Positions 13,301 through 25,770 of a stretch of DNA of 64,000 bases are shown here, piece by piece (the first letter of the stretch is position 1; every line of letters starts with the position of its first letter). A program made the position numbers and the translations under genes. The notes below the pieces were generated by a model that searched no databases, was not told the DNA's origin, and saw nothing but the letters and a program-made list of their open reading frames with translations. Source of the DNA: Atrichornis clamosus (Eukaryota; Chordata; Aves; Passeriformes; Menuridae); the NCBI GenBank assembly GCA_013400975.1, contig WBMZ01012797.1:1-64000 (forward strand), read 5' to 3'.

Positions 13301-15449
13301 TTTCTTTTTAATTTTTGTTTTAATCCTTTTTTCTTTCCAAGATGATTTGAGGATTTTTAAATCAATTACTTCCTACAGATACAACTACAGCTGTAGATGT
13401 ATTTCTCATAGGTCATGCAAGCAAGGGAAAAACTACTGTATCTTGTTTAAAATCTTGGTCAGTTTCTTTTCCCTAATGTCAGTAAAGGGACAGTTGAGGT
13501 TGTGTTTCATCTGAAGAATTTGCCCTTTTTTCTAAGGAACAAACTTCTTAAAAATTCAGTAACACTCATCTCCTTCAACACTTCTTGCAGGAAAAAAATG
13601 CCATATTACATGACCAGTTCTTTACTCAGGTTTTCTCATTGAATGCTGTGTCTTAGAAAATACTGTAGAGACTGTGATTAAATCCATACATATGTACTCT
13701 GACATTTGTTCCTCTAGAAAAGACAAAAGAAGTTAAGCAGTTACTAATGATCCTGGTTATCATCACTTTGAAAAGGGCAATCTCTCTACCCCAATATAGC
13801 ATAATGTTAATAGAATCATTACAAAAGAGATTCCATATGATTACAATGGACATATTATTTGTCTTTTGAGCAAATTTTGCCTGTTTCTTTCCAGACTCTT
13901 CTAGATGTCTTGGTAAGAAAAATTCTCTTTTGGGATGTATGTATATCCATATCACCTAGGCACTTCAATTTTTCTGAAAATTGCAGGTATTCATCTGTTA
14001 TAAAGCAATTAAATTTAGATATTTATATAGCCAGTACCTGATAACTGCTTAAGATATATACATGGGTCAGTGTCTTATTTATATGTTCGACCTTAGCAGT
14101 AGCGCACATGTCACTGTTGAGTTATCAAATCAATACTGTTATCAATTTGACCTAGACCTTTCAACCGGGCTTGCTTGCACCGATTTTGGCACTTATGTGA
14201 TGCTCCACTGAGTTATGAATGAAGGATAAAATCTATTGTCTTGACTGTCTACATACTTAGGGTCCTAGAAATTTGACTAAATGAATGTATATAGAAATCC
14301 TATCTACTGGTAAATGAAGAGTTGCTTTGCTTTAAAGATACATAAATATAAATTCCCCTATTTATTGCCAATTCATTACAGTAAGGATCAATTAACAATT
14401 GTATGCAAAAAAATATTTCTGTGGAATAGAAGATTGCATTAACAACTGTATCAAACAGATTATTCATAGCATTGTGGTATTTAATTTTGTGTATAAAATA
14501 GTATAAACCAATCCTTACTGTTGTATCTTTGCCTGTAGTGCAGTACAATGTTAATGGCCTCATACCATTCTAGTTGCAAACATTAATTTTTCAATGCCTG
14601 CTTTATTTTTAGGAACTACCTTTAATTTTTGTTTGCATTTTTCAGCCAGTGTAATTCAGAAGATTCACTTTCATATGTACACGCATTTAATTTTAATGAC
14701 AAGCTAAGTTATAGCAAGATATTCTGTAGACGTGAGTGGAGGGAATAAAAATTTGTTCAATGATTGTATGCTTGCAGTAAAATACCAGAAGAAAGAAAAC
14801 CAGGAAAAATTGGTTTATAGTCTTTTAATTATAATGAGTTAAAAAATAAATATTTGTTGGTAAGATATTTATGCCATAAGAGATGGAGGCAATGGTAACC
14901 TCAGGAGAATGATGGTATCCATGCAATTTGTGGCTATAGGATTGGCAGTGGAAGAATAATCTTTTCTTGTAACTTTAATCAAGGCCACTGGGATGGTGGA
15001 AAAGATGTGTCATTCTAGGGGTACAAGAGACCAAGGTGGTGAAAGGGACTACAAAGATAAATGCTTTAGGAGAAAATTTGGTGACAGCAAATATATTTTG
15101 AGGAAGGAAGAAGGAATTACTCTTACACTGAAAAGGAACTTGACTGGTGCTCTGTGGGTCCTACAAGTCAGTCTGAAACCATTGAGCTCAGAGGATCTGA
15201 TGAGAAAATTTTGGAAGAAGACCTCAAAGGGATAAAACATACAGGATGATGCATAGCCTCACCAAAAGAAAGGATAGAACATGATGTTGGAGTGGCAGAA
15301 AGTATAAAATACAAACTGTTCTTGCCAGTGAAACTCCAGCAGATCAAGCAGTTCCTAGAAAAGCTCTATTACAAGAACAAGTTTCAGGAGAGTTTCACTT
15401 CAGTGAGTTCCTTTGCTTTTATAAAAGTGTTCCTGGCCTGGCATCAGTT
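13301..15449. other. AT-rich DNA; last part may be an eroded 5' part of the next CR1
   Basis: From 13.3 to 14.97 kb the sequence is AT-rich and unrecognised. From about 14.98 to 15.45 kb it becomes purine-rich and contains an 80-codon open frame (14993-15235) without a recognised domain. It abuts the CR1 reverse transcriptase region in the same orientation with no visible border, so it could be the diverged linker between the CR1 endonuclease and RT domains. I cannot confirm this by eye. Confidence 0.35.
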
Positions 15450-16758
15450 AAAGTTCTCACCTCCGTGCCTTGGCAGATCCTGTAACAGATCCTCATAGAA
15501 GCCATGCTGAGGCAGATATAAGACAAGGAGGTTAACAAAGATAGCCAGCATGGCTTCTCTAAGGGCAGGCTATGCCTATGCCTGACCAATCTGGTGGTCT
15601 TCCATGATGGCATGACTGAAAAAGTCAATAAGGCAACACTGACTGGTGTCATCTTCTTAGTCTTCTGTAAGGACTTTGACATGGTCCCACATGACGTCTT
15701 TATCTCCAGATTGGAGAGATCTGGATTTGAACGGTGGACTCTTCAGTGAGTAATGAATTGGCTGGAAGGACCCAGACAGAGAATTGTGCTAAATGGCTCT
15801 GAGTTCAAGAGGTGGCTGGTGATGAGTGGTGTCCCTCAGGGCTGGCTTGGAACTGGTCTTCATCAATGACATAAAGAGTGAGGTTGAGTGCACCTTCAGC
15901 AAGTTTGCAGATGACACAAAGTTGTGTGATGCAGTTGACACACCTGAAAGATGAAATGCCATTCAGGGGGAAGTAGGCTCAGAGGAGCCTAATGAGGTTC
16001 AACAAGGTCAAGTGTAAGGTCCTGCACATGCAACCCCAGATATGAGTACAGACTGGAAGGTGAATACATTGAGGAAAGCTCTGAGGAGAAGGACTTGGAG
16101 GTTCTGGACAAGAGCCAATAATGTAGTCTTGCAGCCCAGAAAGCGAACCACATCCTGGGCTTCTTCAAAAGAGAGATGCTCATAAGGTCAAGGGAGGTGA
16201 TTATCCCCCTCTACTCTGTCTCTGTGAGACCCTACCTGGTGCATTGAATCCAGCTCTGGAGTCCTCAGCACAAGAAAGATGTGGATCTGTTGGAGTGAGT
16301 CCAGAGGAGGCCACAAAGATCATCAGAGGACTGGAGCACCTCTCCTACCAATATAGGCTGAGACAGCTGGGGTTGTTCAGCCTGGAGAAGAGGAGGCTCC
16401 AGGGATACCTCATTACAGCATTTTAATATTTAAAAGGGGCTTATAAAAAGAAGGAGAATTATTTTTTACACCAGCAGAGAGTAATAGGACAAACTGGAAA
16501 AGTTTTAAACTGAAAGATGAGTGATTTAGATTAGATGTTAGGAAGAAATTCTTTACTGTGAGCGTGATGGGGCACTGGAACAGGTTGCTCAGAGAAGTTG
16601 TGGATGCCCTGCCCGTGGAGGTGTTCAAGGCCAGGTTGAAAGGGATTCTGAGCAACTTAATCTACTGGGTGGCATTCCTGCATATGGCAAAGGGATTGGA
16701 ACTGGATAATTTTTATGGTTCTTTCCAACTCAAACCATTCTGTGATTCTATGATTCTA
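15450..16758 (+). mobile_element. CR1 LINE, about 1.3 kb, plus strand
   Basis: A long 3' part of a CR1 non-LTR retrotransposon. It starts in the RT domain (CTCACCTCCGTGCC near 15460) and runs through ORF2 to the 3' UTR block (GGTTGCTCAGAGAAGTTGTG near 16580). It closes with the CR1 tail TTCTGTGATTCTATGATTCT ending at about 16758. It is one of the most complete CR1 pieces in the window, but stop codons and indels break the frame. It faces the minus-strand CR1 at 17258-18360, with about 500 bp of unique DNA between. Confidence 0.95.
15470..16420 (+). pseudogene. Broken CR1 ORF2 reverse transcriptase
   Basis: The RT active-site box reads FADD, encoded at 15904-15915, within the expected CR1 context (a serine/lysine run before it, DTKL after it). 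A GVPQG-like segment (GTGTCCCTCAGGG) lies upstream at about 15828. Frames change several times, for example around the GAGTAATGA stop near 15750 and between the PQG region and the FADD box, so no functional enzyme is made. In an active CR1 this protein would copy element RNA at the nicked target. Confidence 0.85.
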
Positions 16759-17257
16759 CAAAAAAATATTCCTGCATATTTAACAGACATTTCAAAATGT
16801 ACTAGCAGTAATATAATTTATTAATGCTCTATACGCTGTCTGCATACAGTAGATATATGGTAAGAATCAGACCTCATTAAATTAAACCTTAAAATCTAGC
16901 AACCAAAATATGTAAAGGAGCATTGAAGCTAAATTATTTAAAATGCTTTATGAGAAGAAATATTTTTACTGTAGCTCTTTGTGATTTTAGGGCATACTAC
17001 ACTTTCATGAAAGCTGTTGTTTTGCTGGTTAAAAGGAGAGCTTATTGTGATACTGTATTACACAGAGGGCTGCATAAGCAGGTTCTTCCACATCAACCAA
17101 TCCTGACAAAATGCTTAATTTTCCATATATGTATTCTCTACTCAACACTGAAAAATTATAATAATTTCATCAGGAACATGAATTAAGTAATATTATGCAT
17201 TATGATATAGAATATTACATATACATTAAGACACAGTATTATGCATAATGATACAGA
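16759..17257. other. Unique spacer between two convergent CR1 copies
   Basis: AT-rich, with no gene seen. The last 90 bp contains two similar blocks (ATTATGCATTATGATATAGA at about 17191 and ATTATGCATAATGATACAGA at about 17237), the second ending at the CR1 border. Confidence 0.6.
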
Positions 17258-18360
17258 ATCACAGAATATGCTGAGTTGGAAGGAACCCACAAAGATCATA
17301 GAAGTCCAACTCCTGGCCCTGCACAGCACTATCCCCCAGGGTCACACCATATGCCCAAGAGTGTTGTCCAAATGCTTCCCGAACTCTGTCAGGCTTGGTG
17401 CTGTAACCACTTTCCTAGGAAGCCTGTCCCAGTGCCCAGTCACACTCTGGGTGAAGAACATTTTTCTAATATCCAACCTAAACCTCTCCTGACTCAGCTT
17501 CATATAATTTCCTTGAGGCCTGTCCCTGGTCAAGACAGTGAAGAGATCAGTGTCTGCCCCTCCTATTCCCCTCACAAGGAAGTTTAGGCTGCAATGAGGT
17601 CTCCCCTCAGTCTCCTCTTCTCCAGGCTGACCAGACCAAGTGACTTCAGCCACTCCTCACATGGCTTCCCCTCAAGGCCCTTCACTATTTTTGTTGCCCT
17701 CCTTTGGACACTCTCTAATAGCTGAATGCTTTTCTTACATTGTGGTGCCCAAAGCTACCCCCAGCACTCGAGGTGAGGCTGCCCCAGTGCAGAGCACAGC
17801 AGGACAATCCCCTCCCTTGCCCAGCTGGTGATACTGGGCCTGATGCACCCCAGGACAGGGTTGGCCCTCCTGGCTCACAGGGCACTGCTGACTCATGTTC
17901 AACTTGCCATCGACCAGGTCCCTTTCCTTGGCACTGCTTTCCAGCATCTCATTCCCCAGTCTGTCTGTACATCCAGCATTGCCCCATCCCAGGTACAGAA
18001 TCCAGCACTTTCCCTTCTTGAACTTCATATTGGTGATTGCCCGGTCCTCTCATTTGTCCAGGTCCCTCTGCATGGTCTCCCTGCCTTCAAGGGATTCAAC
18101 AGTTCCTCTCGTTTTATATCATCTGCATATTTGCTTAGTATCCCTTCCAGTCCACTTATGAAGATTTTGAAGAGCACAGGGCTGAAGATGGAGCCCTGGG
18201 GCACCCCACTAGTGACAGATCTCCAGTCTAATGTCACCCCATGCACTACAGTCCTTTTCAAGTGACCCATGAGCCAGCTGCTCACCCATCACATGTGTTT
18301 ATCCAGGTGAATGCCAGACATTTTGTCCAGAAGGATACCATAAGACACAGGATGAGGAAG
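17258..18360 (-). mobile_element. CR1 LINE, about 1.1 kb, minus strand
   Basis: The plus strand begins with the reversed CR1 tail (CAGAATCACAGAATATG) and the block TTGGAAGGAACCCACAAAGATC. It continues without large gaps through the ORF2 C-terminus into the RT domain, fading at about 18360. Subfamily-specific wording (TCCAACTCCTGGCCCTGCAC) is shared with the CR1 at 50671-50898 and differs from the plus-strand CR1 at 15450-16758. The two facing copies are therefore different subfamilies, not one inverted duplicate. Confidence 0.95.
18025..18285 (-). pseudogene. CR1 reverse transcriptase palm fragment with intact YADD
   Basis: An 86-codon minus-strand frame carries two RT hallmarks in the right order: SGVPQGS (residues about 28-34) and YADD (residues about 53-56, encoded at 18118-18129). 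The spacing fits the CR1 palm domain. The frame stays open locally but is bounded by stops and lacks the fingers region, and the C-terminal part lies in other frames further downstream on the minus strand. An open 145-codon frame on the opposite strand (17828-18265) is a shadow of this region. Confidence 0.85.
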
Positions 18361-20159
18361 CAATCCTTGCAGAAGTAAACCAGCAATGGATATTGTTTAA
18401 ATTAAATTTGTCCGCAGGTACTTCAAACAAATTGAGAAACAGATGACTGCAGAAGTTGAATAAAAAGCCCAAAATATTTATTTCCTAAAAACTGTTCTTT
18501 TAAGTTATATGAGCAAGAATCTGCAGGAAGCAGCTGCAACCCCAGACACTGGATGTCACATTGCAGACAGGTGCAAGAAGAGTTTGCTTATCAGTTGACA
18601 ACTGCTGTCTACTTAGTCTTTATATAATGGCTAAAACATCAATTTTTAATTTTTCTTTTGTTTTATTCACCCTAGGGTCACTTTCTTGGTGATATACCAG
18701 AGAAGCAGGTATGACAAACTCATTTCTCTCTTGGCTGTCCTAGTATCCTAGATAAAGGATACTGATTGGTCATCAACATAAATTATATATGAACAATACA
18801 ATGAGGTATTGTAAAATGATTTTTTACCAACAAAATTAGAGTGGCTTCATTCTTAACATATCTTACACATAACTCACACAGCCTGAAAGTCCCCTATTTA
18901 CTCACCTGTTCTTTTCTACAAATAAGCTTTTAATATGTCTGAAAAGGGCCATGAGATATCCAATCCTGTGTCCAGAGGTGAAATTCTGCTAATGGTCTTT
19001 AAAGTAAAAGGGATTACTTACTGTCGTATGAACAGAATGAGTAAACATTGAATTGGTTTAAAATTAACCAGTTTCTCTAAAAGGAACTTAGTAAACAAAA
19101 AAATAACAATCTGAAAACCACTGTTTTCAGCCTCCATAACGGATAGTTCCTATAGGACCTTTATTTTGCAGGCACAAATTTTTCTAATCTCCTGGAACAC
19201 ACAGTTACTTCTCAGAAACACTGTACAATACTGTAGTCAGCAACGGGCATAAATAACAGGAATTACTCAGTATTTGTCTATAGTGTTACAAAGTCAGTTA
19301 TTAAGTTTATGAATTATTGTGCTAATGTGTTGGAACACCATTCTTATACTCTGCTAAAGCCATATCTTGCATTTTAACCCATCCAAATTATTTGAAATTA
19401 AAAATAGAATTCCGTTATGAATAAGTCTGACTAGTTCTCTGAAATATGTGATGCTGTCACTAAAAAGACAAAATCTGACAAAAGTTAACAAACATACTGA
19501 TATCTGAAACAGCTACAGAAACTCAGATTCTAATGCTTTCTAACATAGAGTAAATTTTGAGTTTTTGGAGGTGATTTAAGTAAATATATTTGTTGGGAAT
19601 CCAACAGAAAATCACATCCTGATTCATTAGAAAATCATTAACGAAAACTAATATAAGTAACTTTTATGTTATTAATCCTTAAATTTCTTTTTTATTTCCT
19701 TTCTCTGACATATCTCTGGGTGAAAAGATGGGAGCAGGGTAGAACTTAAAAACACAAGAAAAGAATAAAAAGTATTGGTGGAGAGGCTCTTCCCTGTATA
19801 TAAAATATAGTTAAATATCACAGGGATAAGTCCAAGATTGAAGGCACAATGATGAACTAGTTATTGACGGCAAAAGTAGGAGGGTAAGCAAGAAGGGACT
19901 TAAAAAAGAGATTTCACTTTCATCTCTTTGACCTTGTTTTGATATCTGTCCTTCAAACATCCATCTGGGTTGTGCTAGGTGTCTATTATTTATTTTAGTA
20001 GACTGTTTCCAACACTGACAGTAGCATATGTTCTCTTGTCCAGGAAGATCACATGAGCATGGCTGCTTTACGCAGTCCTTTGCCCATGTATTCCTCTAAT
20101 ACACACAGTTGTTTTCTGAGGATATTCCTGCTACTTCTCCTTAATATTCATATTGAATC
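18361..20159. other. AT-rich unique DNA, no gene seen
   Basis: No coding region, LTR or CR1 block was recognised in about 1.8 kb. Composition is AT-rich with scattered short A and T runs. Confidence 0.55.
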
Positions 20160-20570
20160 TGCTGTTCAATAATCTTTTGAGTCTTTTTTCAATTTTTCTT
20201 TTTCCATTCTACTGATATTACTGGCATCCATAATCTCTTGTGGTACCACATTTCAGACATTCACCAGGGAAAAAAGAGTTTTCTTTTTTCTCTTTTAAAT
20301 TGATTACGTATTTTCTACTAGTTTCAGTGAATTCCATTTAGTTTTAATGTGAAGGGATTTGGAGATTAACAGATTAGTTTTGATTGACCATTGCAAAATT
20401 TTCTAAAACTCTGTCATATTGCTCAGCCTTTTCCTGTAAAAATTGAAAAGTTGCAATCATTTAGCCTTTCCTCATAAGGCAACTGTTACACCTCTCTAAC
20501 TATTGTAGTGGTATGTCTTCTAAATCTGTCTTGTCTTTCCTGAGATCCTAAGAGCTGCTCACAATGCTCA
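20160..20570 (-). mobile_element. Ancient CR1-like LINE fragment, minus strand
   Basis: Blocks such as TTAGCCTTTCCTCATAAGGC and GCTCAGCCTTTTCCTGTA, and a CATTTCAGACATTCACCAGGG segment, resemble the reversed 3' part of old CR1 subfamilies. Divergence is high and no tail is visible, so the borders are approximate. It may belong with the RT-region piece at 21410-22035, which lies in the expected upstream direction on the minus strand. Confidence 0.5.
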
Positions 20571-21409
20571 ACATTCAAAGTTCTTATATGCAGTAAAATT
20601 ATACCCTACTTCTATTTTCACATCTTTTTTTAATGAAGTACAATTTTTACTTGACTTCTTGGTGGTGTTGTTCTGAAGGAATGTTTTCAGAGACCTGTCA
20701 AGAGTGTTTCTAAGATCTTTTTCTTGAGTTTCAACTGCTAGTTTAAACTCCAGCATCATGAAAGTATGGTTTAGATTATTTTCCCCTGTCTTAGATTTGA
20801 AATTCATGAAAGCAGATTTGCTACCTTTTCATTTGTTCATTCCCTTTTATCAGGTCCTGTGCATTTACCTTGTCACCAATATAAAGTGTGAATTCTGAAA
20901 AAAACCATAGTATCAATTGAGATTTTGTTGCACACGGTTCTTCTCTTGGTCATTAATGAAGTTGATGAATGAGTGCTAGTACCAAGGCAATACTTGAAGA
21001 ATGCTGGCAGCTGAATATTTTGGAATTTCCCTCTACTGAACCACTTATTTCTTCATAACATAGTTTTCTCTCTCTAGAAAGGACTTCTGTAAATAATCTC
21101 TGTCTACTTTAAAGGCTTTTATAGTTTTTAAAGACTTTCATAGTTTTCTATATCCAAAATGTACGAAAGGTTTTCAGACCCTGAGGTCTGAGGGAATATG
21201 TATTTCAATGGGATGCAATGGTGATTAACACCTTAAACTGTTCAGCTCATAGCTCTCATGGAAGCAAAAAATTTACAAATCTAAATTTGTGGTCAACAGA
21301 ATTTCATAAATGCAAACACTTTTGCAGAGAAGTACCATAGAGGAAACTCTTGAAATACAATAGAATATTTAACATAAATCCCATTACTACGTCAGTGAGG
21401 CCTTCAATT
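20571..21409. other. Interval between old CR1 pieces, not assigned
   Basis: AT-rich, with a 79-codon minus-strand frame (20568-20807) of no recognisable domain. Some of it may be eroded CR1 linking the two flanking fragments, but I cannot align it by eye. Confidence 0.35.
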
Positions 21410-22035
21410 GTAAGCAATTGTATTGCACCGGTCCTGATGCAGGCCTCTGAGGGACACCATTTTTTACTGATCTACATTTGGATATTGAGTCACTGACTGC
21501 CACTCTTTGGATACGGTCATCCAGACAACTTCTTATCCAAGGAATAGCCCATCCATCAAACCCATAACCCTCTAATTTAGCAACTCAAAAGTTGTGTGGG
21601 AATCCTGTCAAAGGTCTCACAGAAGTCAAGGTAGGTGACTTTAGTTCCTTAATGACCAACATAGTCACTCCATCATGGAAGGATGATCAGTCAGGCACAA
21701 TTTGCCTTTTGTGAAGCCATGTTGTCTGTTCCTAATAATTTTCCTATCACACACATGCATTGACAAAACTTCCAGAGGATCTTTTCCAGGTTCTTATCAC
21801 GCAAAGAGGTGAGTCTGACTGGTCGGTAGTATTCAGGGTTCTCCTTTCTATCTTTTTAAAAAATGGGTGTGATGTTTCCCCTTTTCCTGTCACTGGTGAC
21901 TTTGCCTGACTGCTAGGACTTTTTTTATATGATGGCGATCAGCCTAGCAACCACACAAGCCAGTTCCCTCAAGACCTTGTGATACATCTTATCAAATCTT
22001 GAGGACTCGTGTATGTACAGGTTCCTCAGAAATAC
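21410..22035 (-). mobile_element. CR1 LINE reverse transcriptase region, minus strand
   Basis: Typical reversed CR1 RT blocks occur in order: CTCTGAGGGACACCA, then CATCCAGACAACTTCTTATCC, then TCAAAGGTCTCACAGAAGTC, then GTGAAGCCATGTTGTCTGTT, then GGTGAGTCTGACTGGTCGGT. The element lacks its own 3' tail here, so it is an internal fragment or is separated from its 3' end by the interval before it. Substitution load is clearly higher than in the 15-18 kb copies, suggesting an older insertion. Confidence 0.85.
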
Positions 22036-25000
22036 AGATAAAATACTTGAAATATGGATTTAAAATACATGAATGAAATACACATATAGATAAAATAAAT
22101 ACTTTTATTACAAATAAATAAGCCATTTTGAAATATTTTTAATCTCTTTAGTAAATAAAAGCACTGATTTAAAAAATCATTATTCTTGCAATTATCTATT
22201 TCAGGTCCATATTATATAACAAAATAGCCTTACTTTGGAACTTTTAAAATATGTAGAACTGACAGAGGCTGGCAATTATATGAGAAACTCCAAACAAATT
22301 TAGTCAAGCTTGTAGAATCTCTGTAATTTCTTTGAAAAGTTAGTAGGGTCAGTTAGATACTTGTTTATGGATTTAATTTTGTTCAGAAGCTCTATCTTTT
22401 GACCTTGGTGACATATCTGAGACCCCGTTGAGAATTAGAGGCCTACAGAAGAGTGGCATTCATGGACTGGTCAGTCCATGACATTCTGATATTGTCTATG
22501 TGTCAAATTTAATGGCTTGTGACAGACCAATTAAAGTTAAGGAACTCAAAGTTTGTGTGACAGATTGGTTGTTTATGAAGTGAATTTATATTTGTATATA
22601 ATGTAATAGTTTACACAGTTAATTTATTACTGTTTTGAGCATTACATTTGCTTGTGTAAATTATATCAGTTTACTGTTCAGATAAAAATGGATATTGATG
22701 GATTTGTTTTGACTATGCACAGGTTGGCTAGAAATTCATCTGGATGCAATTCTTTGCTATCTGGCATCTGATGGCAGAGTATCTCTACACGTCAGATCAT
22801 CTCTACATGTCAGATCTGAGGACCAAAGCCAATGAGTGTAGGCAAAACTGCTTAAGTCTTAGCTCAAACTTCTGTTTGCTGCTTGGGAAGAAGAATGAGT
22901 AAGAGAGAGGATTGACCCCTCCATAGCTCAGTGCTCAGGGTTGTCACCAATAGATGTTGGGCAGTTAGCATGGGCATATATTCTCGTTTTAGAAATACAT
23001 GTTCCAGGTAAAACAGTTTCCTCAGAAAATATTTAAAGTGGTTTGGGTCCAAAGCATTGATGTTTAGTGCAATTTCCTGCAATGTGGGAGACTGAAATTT
23101 ATGTGTGTTCTACAAATGATAGTTTTAAAATAGGTGGCTATTTTTATTCTGTAGCTATCATAATCACAATGTCACTGTACAACTAGCAGAATACATCTTT
23201 ACCTTTTGTTTTCTTCCTTTTATTCCTGGTATATGGCTACCTAAGTTTATATGTTTAATGTTGGTACGGGTTTAACTCTTTTCCTGTTGAAGTTAGGCTT
23301 CTATATTCCTTTTAGACATACTGTTCTGTATTTATATTTAGATATCTCAGATAATTCTTCATTCAGTTTATCCCAGGTACTTATGAATTCTTTCCTGAGC
23401 CTGTATGAACTTCTCAGAGACTTATTAATCTCTTCTGAAATAGAGGAGATATTGTGGGGGGTAGTTTTGGAAAAAGAGGTAGAAAAGTTTGTAGATTTTT
23501 AGTGGTATGTAAAAAGTATTTATTGGTTTGCAATTGGCTTAAGCTAAATTAACTCTGCCTGTTGCTGAAAGGGACTTTGCCCATTCTCATTCTTGTATCA
23601 GTACTTACAATCAGGTGAGTCAGATCATTTATCTTTGATGTTGGTTACTTTTTCCTCATGATTAGTTTTCAATCATAGCTAATCTTGACTTGCTGTAGGG
23701 CCCCATGATGCCAGTACTGGCTGAAGGGAGGCAGCAAGAACTGTGTCTGAGAAAGGTAAGAGCGCTATTTTGGCAGAAATACCACCTTATTTTGGCTTTA
23801 AACAGATCATGAAGTAGTACCTCAGGCTACTTACATGCAGGACTACTTCTTCATGCTCAAATAACTGTAGCCGAGCCCAAAATTTTAATCTGTGTACAAG
23901 ACTGTCTCCTGTTCATTTTAGACATAATTTAATGTTCCCATGTCTTTGTTATTCCTTTATTATACAGGTGTAATGAAATATACATTGGTCACCACCTTGA
24001 GGCTACTCAGAGAATGAAGCAATATAGTGTGTGGATCATGCTTGTTAACTGCAGTTTCATGTTGTGACTACATCCCACCATTTTCTGAAAAGTAATGACT
24101 TTCAAAAAGATTCTGCAGGCTATGCAGGGTCTTTGTATTAACCTATAATATACCAATTATGTCTCAGCTCCTCTGTTTTGCTCACTCTCTCATGAACATA
24201 ATCTTGCAGACAATGCCAGTGGCAACTTCTGAGCTGGTGTTTCTTTTTTTAAGTGGGAGGCAATTACTGACGGGATGTAATCTGTTGGATTTCATTCCTC
24301 ACTGTGACTCATTAAAGCCTACTTTACCTTCTGTGAAAACTAGAAAGGCTAACTCTTCCCCCATATGCCCTTTAAAAAAAAATTAAAAATATTTGCTAGT
24401 AACTATCTGGCAAATAATACAAGGTAATCAGCCATTTCTAGCACATCTTGCTGTACATTTTAATTAATGAGATTGTGACAGACAGATGAGGGTCTGGAAA
24501 AAAATTGCACTTGCATGAAAAATACATATTTACTTTAAGATGAAGAAACAGCAATTAGATGTGGCTCATATTTTTCTGTAATAAACAGAAAATTATATTG
24601 TATATGGTTAAATATAAGCCTGTTTATTTTCCATCTCTTACAGTACCTTCTGCTCTTATTCATACAAATGCAAATAGACTAACTTCAGTGGAGGGAGGGT
24701 AATAGGTAGGAATCTGCCTATATATAGTAAACCTGCATGCACACATTTAGATAAATGAAAGCACCACGCATGTCCACAACAGCAGTCTAACGCACTTCAG
24801 ACAAAAGACGTGCTAAGTACCGCAAAGTGAAAGAATTCCAAATGGCACCTTCAAATGGTTGTAATCACTTTTATGCATTCTTTCACCTTCCCAAGCACAA
24901 AAAATAATTATATAAATTTTTTAAAACCTGTGAATTTTAATAGGCTTTCAGTCATCTTCTCATTGCTGTTCTTTAAAGTGGATCTGTTTAACTGAAATAA

Positions 25001-25434
25001 TTCAATATAAAAATTATTTCAAAATGAATGAAAAAACATGGCTGTTTTGATCTGTATGTGGGTTTTTTAGCATTATATGGCAGACGCTTTCTTCAGAAAT
25101 TACAGTTTCTTTTAATGTTTATATATTATTATTATTATTACTGCAAATATTTCACCAATTAAAATATAAATAAAGACACATAAATACATAATATGTATAT
25201 AAATAACCATTCAATGAAGACTCTATAGGATTTAGTCCTGGGACCAGTATAATTTTCTAATGGCACTTGCTAAATATTCTAAACACTCCCAGAGATCAAC
25301 AGGACAGAATTGTTGAAATAAACCATATGGTATTTCTATAAAATAATAACAAAATAGCATGTAAAAGCACCAAACAACAAGGTTCTTAAATTTTCCTTAA
25401 GATTAGGAAGGGAATTGGAGAAGCATGGAGAAAT
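22036..25434. other. AT-rich unique DNA, no gene seen
   Basis: No gene or element was recognised in about 3.4 kb. A local near-identical tandem duplication of about 18 bp (ATCTCTACACGTCAGATC / ATCTCTACATGTCAGATC) lies at 22781-22816. An (ATT)n run lies at 25124-25140. An 83-codon frame at 23251-23502 shows no domain. Confidence 0.55.
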
Positions 25435-25770
25435 ATGCATCAATACGTGATAAGAGGGTAAAGAAGATGGAGACAGGCTCCTCTCAGAGGTATTCAGTGA
25501 CAGGACAAGAGGCAATGGGCACGAACGGAAACACAAGAAAGTACATTTAAATTAAGGGTTTACTTTTTTTACTATGAGATTGGTTGAGCAATGGAACAGG
25601 TTGCTCAGGAATATGTCATTGAGTCCTCATCCTCGGAGATACTCAAAACCCAACTGAACATGCTTCCAAGCAAGCTGTTGTAGCTGACCCTACTTTCAGC
25701 ATGAAGGAATTGAACTAGAGAGTGAGCCTCCATAGATCTTTTTGAGTTTCTGCTGTTCTGTGATGCTGTG
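25435..25770 (+). mobile_element. CR1 LINE 3' end, plus strand
   Basis: Recognisable CR1 3' blocks run in order: GAAGATGGAGACAGGCTCCT, then AGTGACAGGACAAGAGGCAA, then CAATGGAACAGGTTGCTCAG. A worn tail (CTGTTCTGTGATGCTGTG) ends near 25770. It is 5'-truncated and noncoding. The wording GAGACAGGCTCCTCTCAG marks a different subfamily from the 15.4 kb copy. Confidence 0.88.

Noticed and set aside
17828..18265. 145-codon plus-strand open frame
   Set aside because: It is antisense to a CR1 reverse transcriptase whose YADD and PQG motifs are readable on the minus strand.
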